Origin: Bacteroidota bacterium
GTDB taxonomy: Bacteria; Bacteroidota; Bacteroidia; Chitinophagales; Chitinophagaceae
Assembly: GCA_016712665.1 (NCBI GenBank)
Contig: JADJQP010000003.1
Location: forward strand, 186,001-250,000
DNA length: 64,000 bases
Direction: 5' to 3'
The notes below the pieces were generated by a model. That model saw only the letters and a program-made list of their open reading frames with translations. It did no database searches and was not told where the DNA came from. Shown here piece by piece: positions 57,543 through 64,000 of the stretch (position 1 is the first letter of the stretch; each line of letters begins with the position of its first letter). Position numbers and translations under genes: made by a program.

Positions 57543-58107
57543 ATGGAAATAATAGAAAATTTGGAACCATTGCTCAGAACTTTTTGGTTTGTTGCCATAC
57601 CGGCCAGTTTGATTTTTATTATACAAACGGTAATGACCTTTATGGGCGCAGACGCATCAGATGGCATTGATGCTGATTTTAATGGCGATTTAAATGGAAG
57701 CGATGCTCCCTTTCAACTATTTTCGCTGCGCAATCTGATAAATTTTCTAATGGGATTTGGTTGGACAGGCATCTCATTTTATACAAGCATTTCAAATAAA
57801 GCACTCCTGATCGGTTTAGCGCTAGCTATTGGCATTTGTTTGTCTTTTTTTTTTTATGATAATCAAACAAGTGCAAAAACTCGCCGAAAATAATTCTTTT
57901 GATATTACCAATACCTTACATAAAACAGCAGACGTATATTTGACCATTCCCGAAAACAAAAAAGGGAAAGGAAAAGTAATGATTAGCATAAACGGTTCCT
58001 TTCACGAATTAGATGCTATGACCGAAGGCGATAAAATTCAAACAGGCACTGTAGTTAAAATAGTAAAATTAGTAGACAATAATATCCTAATAGTAGAAAC
58101 CCTTTAA
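57543..58107 (+). CDS. NfeD/YqiJ-like membrane protein with OB-fold (frameshift in an 11-T run)
   Basis: About 188 residues when repaired. The first 110 hold three or four membrane segments (FWFVAIPASLIFIIQTVMTF, LFSLRNLINFLMGFGWTGIS, and others); the last 75 form an OB-fold beta barrel (DVYLTIPENKKGKGKVMISI, GDKIQTGTVVKIVKLVDNN). This layout matches the small partner that precedes flotillin genes (YqiJ in E. coli, YuaF in Bacillus). Eleven Ts at 57845-57855 shift the frame; ten would restore it. It ends nine bases before the flotillin gene, so the two form one transcript and likely one membrane complex. Confidence 0.85.
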
Positions 58108-58116
58108 TCAAATAGT

Positions 58117-59628
58117 ATGACACCAATATTAATAATAATAGTTGCGGCAGTAGTTATTTTCGTAACCATTTCGGCCTTAATCGCGAGATATAAACGTTGC
58201 CCATCCGATAAAATTTTAGTCATCTATGGCCGAACAGGCGGCACTTCAGCAAAATGCGTTCATGGTGGCGGTGCCTTTATTTGGCCCGTAATTCAAGACT
58301 TTGCATTTTTAGATTTAAAACCCCTATCGATTGAAGCGAATCTCACCAATGCGCTAAGCCGACAAAACATCAGAGTAGATGTACCTTGTCGTTTTACGAT
58401 TGCCATATCTACTGAAACGGACAGTATGAATACTGCCGCTGAGCGGTTATTGGGACTTTCTTCCGAACAAATTCAAGAGTTGGCAAAGGATATTTTATTT
58501 GGTCAATTGCGTTTGGTAATAGCGACAATGACCATTGAAGAAATTAATTCGGATCGGGATAAATTTCTTGACAATATTTCGAAAAACGTGGATAGCGAAT
58601 TAAAGAAAATTGGTTTGAAATTAATTAATGTGAATGTTACCGATATCAAAGATGAATCGGGCTATATTGAAGCACTTGGTAAAGAAGCTGCTGCAAAGGC
58701 CATCAATGAAGCGAAGATTAGTGTGGCGGAACAAGAAAAAATAGGGGAAACAGGAAAGGCATTAGCAGACCGAGAAAAGGATACACAAATAGCAGAAACA
58801 CACAGAGACCGAGATGTAAAAATTGCCATTACACAAAAAGACAAAGAGATTAGCATTGCAACTGCCGTAAAAGATGAAACCATAGGAAAGGCAGAAGCCC
58901 AAAGAGATACAAGGGTAAAGACATCAGAAGCAAATGCTATTGCCATTCAAGGTGAAAATGAGGCGAAGATCGCAATCGCCAATTCAGAAGCGCTTCGTAG
59001 GGAGAAAGAAGCCGAATCGTTACGTATTGCCATAACCGCCGAAAAAGTGCAGCAAGCCAAAGCGCTTGAAGAATCCTATGTAGCTGAGCAAAAAGCAGAA
59101 TTGGCGCGTTCGGAAAGAGAACGTTCTACACAGATTGCAAATATTGTTATTCCCGCCGAAATCGCCAAACAACGGGCTATTATTGAAGCACAAGCAATGG
59201 CAGAAACCATAAGAGAAAACGCTAAAGGAGAGGCGGATGCCATTTTCGCAAAAATGGAGGCGGAAGCAAAAGGTCTATTTGAAATTTTGACAAAACAGGC
59301 GGAAGGTTACAAGGAAGTGGTAGCTGCGGCTGGGGGCGACCCAAGTAAGGCCTTCCAATTATTATTGCTGGAGAAACTTCCCGAACTTGTACGAACCCAA
59401 GTGGAGGCCGTTAAAAATATTAAGATTGATAAAATCACCGTTTGGGATTCAGGAAACGGACAAGGTGAAAATGGGAATTCTTCCACGGCAAACTTCGTTT
59501 CAGGTATGATGAAAACAGTTCCACCACTCAATGATTTATTCAATATGGCCGGACTCAATCTCCCCTCCTATTTAAAAGGTGCAGACCAGCCCTTGACGAC
59601 AGGCACAGACGAAGACAATTCGAAATAA
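58117..59628 (+). CDS. Flotillin family protein
   Basis: A 503-residue SPFH/band-7 flotillin that organises membrane microdomains. One membrane segment (ILIIIVAAVVIFVTISALIA) leads into the SPFH domain (FAFLDLKPLSIEANLTNALS, residues 60-200) with AERLLGLSSEQIQELAKDIL and VNVTDIKDESGYIEALGKEA. A long Ala/Glu/Lys coiled coil (residues 200-400) and a C-terminal tail (FVSGMMKTVPPLNDLFNMAG) follow. The length and NfeD-like partner upstream fit YqiK or YuaG. Intact. It may help arrange surface or secretion proteins, but nothing in the sequence shows that. Confidence 0.93.
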   Translation: MTPILIIIVAAVVIFVTISALIARYKRCPSDKILVIYGRTGGTSAKCVHGGGAFIWPVIQDFAFLDLKPLSIEANLTNALSRQNIRVDVPCRFTIAISTETDSMNTAAERLLGLSSEQIQELAKDILFGQLRLVIATMTIEEINSDRDKFLDNISKNVDSELKKIGLKLINVNVTDIKDESGYIEALGKEAAAKAINEAKISVAEQEKIGETGKALADREKDTQIAETHRDRDVKIAITQKDKEISIATAVKDETIGKAEAQRDTRVKTSEANAIAIQGENEAKIAIANSEALRREKEAESLRIAITAEKVQQAKALEESYVAEQKAELARSERERSTQIANIVIPAEIAKQRAIIEAQAMAETIRENAKGEADAIFAKMEAEAKGLFEILTKQAEGYKEVVAAAGGDPSKAFQLLLLEKLPELVRTQVEAVKNIKIDKITVWDSGNGQGENGNSSTANFVSGMMKTVPPLNDLFNMAGLNLPSYLKGADQPLTTGTDEDNSK

Positions 59629-60047
59629 ATTACAGTTTGCAAGACAGATTTACAAACCATTTAGTATGCAAAGAGGATCCTGCTATGTAGGATGAAACAT
59701 TCGCTCTGCAGATACTATTTTTGTAAAATACTTTCGACAAACATTAACGAAGCAACCCATATCAACTCAACAATTGAATAGAATTATCTAAATAGCTATT
59801 CAGATTCTCTACTTCTGCCTCATTGCCTTTTGAATCGTTGACTCCATAATTCATTTTAACATTCTTTCCGGTCAATTCCTCAGAAAAAAATAAACTTGCA
59901 AATTTGAAGTAAAGACGCTCGTGATTTTATTTTCACAAATTAATAGTCGTAAAAACATTTGTATCTTTATATCGTTTCAGCGGAACTTATCCTAAAGAGC
60001 CATTGGCAATAATCCAAACCATCAACACACAAACATACAAGCAAACC
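59629..60047. other. Gene-free stretch with a possible gene remnant
   Basis: No full gene. On the minus strand, 59769-59916 reads as a coding-like C-terminus (see the pseudogene entry). On the plus strand TATCTTTA at 59962 is a weak -7-like box for the GNAT gene. Confidence 0.5.
59769..59916 (-). pseudogene. Possible C-terminal gene remnant, about 48 residues
   Basis: Read on the minus strand, the frame gives RLYFKFASLFFSEELTGKNV, then MNYGVNDSKGNEAEVENLNS, and ends SYLDNSIQLLS-stop. The composition is protein-like rather than random. A stop lies just upstream and no start is present. I do not recognise a family. It could be the tail of a decayed gene. Confidence 0.35.
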
Positions 60048-60497
60048 ATGACAGCAATCAGAAAAGCGAGCCTCGAAGATTTACAATTAGTGGTCGAATT
60101 ATTTGATCAATACAGAATCTTTTATGAAAAGGAATCTGATAAAGAAAAAGCAAGGGAATTTATTCATGAGCGTCTTACATTCAATGATTCTCGAATTTAT
60201 GTGGCAGAAAGCAACGACAAAAACATCATTGGCTTTGTGCAATTATACCCCATTTTTTCCTCCACAAGAATGCAACGACTGTGGCTATTAAACGATTTGT
60301 TTGTAGACAATGAATATAGAGGGAAAGGAATTTCTAAACTACTTATGGAAGCTGCAAAAGAACTATGTACTGAAACCAATGCTTGTGGACTCCTATTAGA
60401 AACAGCAAAATCAAATATCATCGGGAATCAACTGTATCCAAAGCTTGGGTTTTCATTAGATACGGACCATAACTATTATTTCTGGAACAAAAACTAA
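60048..60497 (+). CDS. GNAT acetyltransferase
   Basis: A 149-residue GCN5-related N-acetyltransferase. ATG 60048 opens TAIRKASLEDLQLVVELFDQ; a TTG at 60003 would add 15 residues. The acetyl-CoA loop is LFVDNEYRGKGISKLLMEAA (the Gly-rich V-x-x-x-x-R-G-x-G form), followed by GLLLETAKSNIIGNQLYPKL and GF, the usual C-terminal signature. Substrate unknown. It precedes the tail-tube-like gene by nine bases. Confidence 0.9.
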   Translation: MTAIRKASLEDLQLVVELFDQYRIFYEKESDKEKAREFIHERLTFNDSRIYVAESNDKNIIGFVQLYPIFSSTRMQRLWLLNDLFVDNEYRGKGISKLLMEAAKELCTETNACGLLLETAKSNIIGNQLYPKLGFSLDTDHNYYFWNKN

Positions 60498-60506
60498 AAA
60501 AAATAT

Positions 60507-60974
60507 ATGCCAACAAATAACGAAAATCAAGAAGGCACTACATGGCCAATGCCCAAATTTAGATTTGAAGTGGATTTTGGAAATGAATTAACAGGAGTAG
60601 CCTTTCAGGAAGTCACCGGAATGGATGTTGACAATCAAAGTATTGAGTATCGATCAAATAATTCTCCTATCTTTTCAACTATTAAAATGCCCGGCATCAA
60701 AAAAATCGGTCATATCACTTTGAAAAGAGGTGTCTTTGTGGCCGACAATACCTTTTGGAATTGGCATCATGAAATTACCATGAATACCATTCAGAGAAAA
60801 ACGGTAGTGATAAAATTATTGGATGAATCAAATAAAATAAGCATGCAATGGACGCTTACCAATGCTTGGCTAACAAAAATTACCGGTACCGATTTGAATT
60901 CTATTGGGAATGAAGTGGCCGTTGAAAGCATGGAGATTACGCACGAGGGGATAAACATCAGTACTGGGCATTGA
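60507..60974 (+). CDS. Phage tail tube/gp19-like protein (orphan)
   Basis: A 155-residue protein of the gp19/T4-tube family that builds the inner tube of contractile injection systems and some phage tails. The signature is clear: PMPKFRFEVDFGNELTGVAF, the turn EVTGMDVDNQSIEYR, the block FSTIKMPGIKKIGHITLKRG, and FVADNTFWNWHHEI near residue 80, closing VESMEITHEGINIST. Such proteins normally sit with sheath, spike and baseplate genes, and none is in this window. Here it follows a GNAT gene by nine bases and precedes a carboxylase gene. Role of a lone copy unknown. Confidence 0.85.
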   Translation: MPTNNENQEGTTWPMPKFRFEVDFGNELTGVAFQEVTGMDVDNQSIEYRSNNSPIFSTIKMPGIKKIGHITLKRGVFVADNTFWNWHHEITMNTIQRKTVVIKLLDESNKISMQWTLTNAWLTKITGTDLNSIGNEVAVESMEITHEGINISTGH

Positions 60975-61085
60975 GGCCGAAGCCAGCATTTCAAAAAGTA
61001 CTAGACTCCAAAAGTGGATTGCTACACTTTCCAGTTTAATCTAGAAATCCAAAAATAAATCCTACCTAAGGGGCTTTCACTTGGT

Positions 61086-61116
61086 TTTGCAGTTGCCCAC
61101 TAAACGATTATCTTTG
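61086..61116 (+). promoter_or_regulatory. Promoter of the carboxylase gene, candidate leaderless
   Basis: TTTG (61086-61089), exactly 19 bases, TATCTTTG (61109-61116): a perfect match to TTTG-N19-TAnnTTTG. The box ends four bases before ATG 61121, so the transcript should begin at about the start codon. The best promoter in the window. Confidence 0.8.
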
Positions 61117-61120
61117 TGCA

Positions 61121-62658
61121 ATGAACAAAAGAGAAGTATTAGCCTCAAAAATACTGGAAGCAAAAAAAGGCGGCGGAGAAAATAGAATAGTCGCGCAACA
61201 TAAAAAGGGAAAACTTACTGCAAGGGAAAGAATTGATATTTTATTGGATAAAAATTCGTTTGAAGAAATTGGCATGTTTGTAACCCATCGAAGTACCGAC
61301 TTTGGAATGGAAAAAGAGCAATATTTGGGAGATGGTGTGGTAACAGGATATGGTACGGTAAACGATCGCTTGGTATATGTTTTTTCTCAGGATTTTACCG
61401 TATTTGGCGGCAGTTTAAGCGAAACCCATGCCGAGAAAATTTGTAAAATCATGGACCTTGCCATGCAAAATGGCGCGCCGCTAGTTGGTCTCAACGACAG
61501 TGGTGGTGCCCGTATTCAAGAAGGCGTCGTGAGCTTGGGAGGCTATGCCGATATTTTTACAGAAATACGCGAGCATCTGGCGTCATTCCACAAATATCAG
61601 CCATTATGGGCCCCTGTGCCGGTGGCGCAGTTTACTCTCCCGCCATTACCGATTTTATTTTGATGGTAGAACAAACTTCCTATATGTTTGTAACGGGTCC
61701 TAGTGTGGTGAAAACCGTAACACATGAAGAAATCAGTAGCGAAGAATTGGGCGGCGCAGATACCCATGCAAGCAAAAGCGGCGTTACGCATTTTGCCTGC
61801 GCCAGTGAAGTGGCCTGTATCAATGATATTAAAGAATTGCTCAGCTATATGCCACAAAATTGTGCAGAAGAAGCTCCAATCTACGAATACCAACCGGGAG
61901 ATGAAAAACGCCCCAAACTAAATAGCCTGATTCCCGAGAATGCCCATCTTCCCTACGATATGAAGGATGTGATTGAACAAATTTGCGATCAAGATTGTTT
62001 TATGGAAGTGCATAAAAATTATGCTGAAAGCATCATCGTTGGCTTTGCGCGTCTGGCAGGCAGAAGCATTGGTGTAGTAGCCAATCAGCCCGCTGTGATG
62101 GCGGGTGTGCTCGACAATAACTCCAGTAAAAAAGGGGCACGATTTGTTCGCTTTTGCGATGCCTTTAATATTCCCTTACTGGTGTTGGTAGATGTTCCGG
62201 GATTTTTACCGGGTACCGATCAAGAATGGAATGGTATCATCACCAATGGCGCAAAATTATTATATGCCTTTAGTGAGGCAACCGTTCCCAAAGTAACCGT
62301 CATTACTCGTAAAGCCTATGGTGGAGCCTACGATGTTATGAATTCAAAACATATAGGTGCCGATATGAATTTTGCTTTCCCCAATGCAGAAATTGCTGTG
62401 ATGGGTGCCAAAGGAGCCGTTGAAATTATTTTCAAAAAAGAAATTGATGGTTCTGAAAATCCTGAGGCCAAACTAAATGAGAAAGTAAACGAATATGCCG
62501 AAAAATTTGCCAATCCCTATGGAGCTGCAGCCAGAGGATTTATTGACGAAATCATTCAACCAGAAGATACAAGGAACAAGCTAATAAAAGTGTATAAAAT
62601 GCTTGAAAATAAGGTATGCGATATGCCGAAAAAAAAGCATGGAAATATTCCCATGTAA
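61121..62658 (+). CDS. pccB: Propionyl-CoA carboxylase-type carboxyltransferase subunit (one frameshift)
   Basis: About 512 residues when repaired; the carboxyltransferase subunit of a biotin-dependent acyl-CoA carboxylase, which makes methylmalonyl-CoA from propionyl-CoA. Motifs: RERIDILLDKNSFEEIGMFV, GLNDSGGARIQEGVVSLGGY, MGPCAGGAVYSPAITDF, the second-half loop ADMNFAFPNAEIAVMGAKGA, and ANPYGAAARGFIDEII at the end. The frame breaks near 61553, where a five-T run reads ADIFTEIREHLASF; a sixth T would give ADIFYRNTRASGVIPQISAI. The length is 1,538 bases, one short of a multiple of three. Its alpha and biotin subunits are not here. Confidence 0.92.
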
Positions 62659-62721
62659 TGTGATGCTTACCCATTTGCCACAAGTATCTTCTTCACTTGC
62701 AAAAAAGAGGAAAAAAATTAA

Positions 62722-63346
62722 TTATGGGTTACCATTGTATTTTTTCTCAAAATACTTCTTCAGCATCTTATTGACTTTATAAGTTGCGTAAGCAGAACCT
62801 ACACCCAATAAGGCTCCTGCCAATACATCGCTTGGATAATGCACACCTAAATGCATCCTGGAGTAGCCTACCGCTGCAGCCCAGGTAAATGCAGGTACAG
62901 CGACATACCATTTTTTAAAATTCAAACTCAAGGACGTTGCGGTGCAAAATGCATTGGAGGTATGTCCCGAAGGAAAAGAATAGTACCGTTCATATTCCAA
63001 AGGGCCGAATATCAGGATACGTATAAGCAGGCCGATCTCTATTGACGATTCGTTTCAAAATAAAAGTGCTGAGCGAAGATGTCGCCAAGGCTATCGACAT
63101 ATTGACTCCCTTTTGAAAAAGAATCTTATCCTTCTTAAAATAAGAGACTATAACAACAGATACCGGAAGGCCCACCCCAATAAAGGCTTCGCTACCGGAA
63201 ATAAATTTCATTCCAGCATCCAAATTGGTATTCCGGTTTAGGTGAATAGATCGAAGGATATCAATATCAAAATTTTGAGCCCTTGAATGATACCCCGTTA
63301 CAGCGAGCAAAACTATCAATGCCAAAGCTTTATTAATAAAACTCAT
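62722..63346 (-). CDS. PAP2 family phosphatase (one frameshift)
   Basis: About 208 residues when repaired; a membrane phosphatase of the PAP2/haloperoxidase fold, acting on lipid or isoprenoid phosphates. The amino end (ALALIVLLAVTGYHSRAQ) looks like a signal or first helix. The three active-site motifs are present: KRIVNRDRP, FPSGHTS, and SRMHLGVHYPSD. The frame breaks near 63000, where one extra base (cggccctttgg) separates the first motif from the other two. The length of 625 bases is one over a multiple of three. It diverges from the cytochrome gene at 63393. Confidence 0.9.
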
Positions 63347-63378
63347 GAACTATCATTTTGAAAACCGAAGATACAATA

Positions 63379-63386
63379 TATATTTA
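63379..63386 (+). promoter_or_regulatory. -7-like box for the cytochrome gene
   Basis: TATATTTA, one base from TAnnTTTG, ends six bases before ATG 63393. No -33 TTTG was found at the usual spacing. Confidence 0.3.
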
Positions 63387-63392
63387 CACTGC

Positions 63393-64000
63393 ATGAAAAG
63401 GCTGCCCCTCTTTTGTTTTCTCATTGTTGCTACATCGGTGGTGTTGCTGAATTGCAACGAAACAGAAAAAAATCCCTATCTAAATATACAAAATGACAAG
63501 GCACATTACGTAGGTATGCAAACCTGTAAAAGCTGTCACTGGCAGGTGTATGAAACTTTTATCAAAACCGGGATGGGACAAAGCTGGGGTATCGCCAATA
63601 AAGAAAAGTCGGCAGCCGATTTCGATGCATCCAAAGCACTTGTTTATGATAACATCAAAGATTTGTATTACAAACCCTTTTGGGATGGCGATAGCCTAAG
63701 CATTATGGAGTACCGACTTTCAGGATCCGACACCGTTCATAAACGGCTCGAAAAAGTAAGTTATATAGTTGGCAGTGGTCAACATACCAATTCACATATC
63801 ATCAATATCAATGGGTATTTGCATCAGGCGCCCATTACGTTTTATACCCAAAAAGGCAAATGGGATTTAGCACCCGGTTTTGAAAAAGGGATGAACACAC
63901 GCTTTGATCGAAAAATTGAATTAGAATGTATATCTTGTCACAATGGATATCCTGAATTGGTGGAAAACAGTTTCAATAAATATGCGCAGGTTTCACTTGG
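63393..64000 (+). CDS. Multihaem cytochrome c-type lipoprotein (runs off the right edge)
   Basis: The first 202 residues of a secreted haem protein. ATG 63393 gives MKRLPLFCFLIVATSVVLLN with lipobox-like LLNC. Two CxxCH haem sites are visible: YVGMQTCKSCHWQVYETF near residue 50 and ELECISCHNGYPELVENSF near residue 185. Between them come FDASKALVYDNIKDLYYKPF and a His-rich stretch GSGQHTNSHIINING. The layout resembles Bacteroidota multihaem proteins that carry TPR repeats farther on; the remainder is outside the window. The frame is open through 64000. Acts in the periplasm; role unknown. Confidence 0.85.
   Translation, partial: MKRLPLFCFLIVATSVVLLNCNETEKNPYLNIQNDKAHYVGMQTCKSCHWQVYETFIKTGMGQSWGIANKEKSAADFDASKALVYDNIKDLYYKPFWDGDSLSIMEYRLSGSDTVHKRLEKVSYIVGSGQHTNSHIININGYLHQAPITFYTQKGKWDLAPGFEKGMNTRFDRKIELECISCHNGYPELVENSFNKYAQVSL

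Noticed and set aside
57408..57626. Minus-strand frame of 72 codons
   Set aside because: Shadow of the NfeD-like gene on the plus strand.
1..64000. Phase variation as the general cause of the frameshifts
   Set aside because: The breaks also hit rplL and metabolic genes, and most runs are short, so sequence error is the simpler cause.
1..64000. tRNA, rRNA or riboswitch genes
   Set aside because: I looked for cloverleaf ends, CCA tails and known aptamer cores and found none I could support.

Overview
The window looks like chromosomal DNA of a Bacteroidota bacterium, probably of the Chitinophagales/Saprospirales type and perhaps a draft or metagenome assembly. The evidence is: gldF-gldG gliding genes; many secreted proteins ending in type IX secretion (T9SS) sorting domains of type A or type B; SprB, SBBP and SdrD_B-like repeats; start codons preceded by A-rich DNA rather than Shine-Dalgarno sites; and -7 promoter boxes of the Bacteroidota form TAnnTTTG. 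Base composition is AT-rich. I see no tRNA, rRNA, CRISPR array, transposase or prophage. Layout: 1-9857 (minus strand) is an array of secreted proteins made of three SBBP-type paralogues, one carrying eight 80-residue Ig-like repeats, a phage-tail-fibre-like protein, and a remnant of a tandem duplication. 9980-12427 is a choice-of-anchor-L/T9SS type B protein. 12559-15021 is gldFG, followed by a propeller/amidohydrolase protein and an M42 peptidase. 19570-22150 (minus) holds a methyltransferase, rpe and a TPR lipoprotein. 22200-28280 (minus) is a giant SprB-repeat adhesin of about 2,026 residues. 28446-31678 (minus) is a CDP-6-deoxysugar cassette. 31803-37130 holds a LytTR regulator, pth, an FAH-family enzyme, a prenyl synthase, kdsD and cvpA. 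37206-42294 carries two broken surface-protein genes, divergently transcribed. 42335-48345 (minus) holds leucine dehydrogenase, a DUF349 protein, tadA, a small lipoprotein and a T9SS protein. 48628-50753 is rplK-rplA-rplJ-rplL with a promoter, a candidate L1 leader and a terminator, but without rpoBC. 50868-60974 is looser, with single genes, long gaps, a NfeD-like/flotillin pair and an orphan tail-tube-like protein. The end holds a propionyl-CoA carboxylase-type subunit, a PAP2 phosphatase and the start of a multihaem cytochrome. How the genes fit together: gldFG and the many sorting-domain proteins fit a cell that glides and exports adhesins through T9SS. The CDP-sugar genes and kdsD point to surface polysaccharide synthesis. 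The ribosomal block, rpe, pth and tadA are housekeeping. A dominant feature is frame damage: about eighteen single-base indels break otherwise good genes, mostly in homopolymers, and one lies in the essential rplL. Most are therefore probably sequencing or assembly errors. A possible internal deletion in rfbF and a cluster of five shifts in one lipoprotein gene may be more than that. No single gene set here is a clear undescribed system. The best leads are the SBBP/Ig array with its recent duplications, a class of candidate leaderless promoters (TAnnTTTR, four bases, ATG), the orphan tube protein, and the rplKAJL block cut off from rpoBC.
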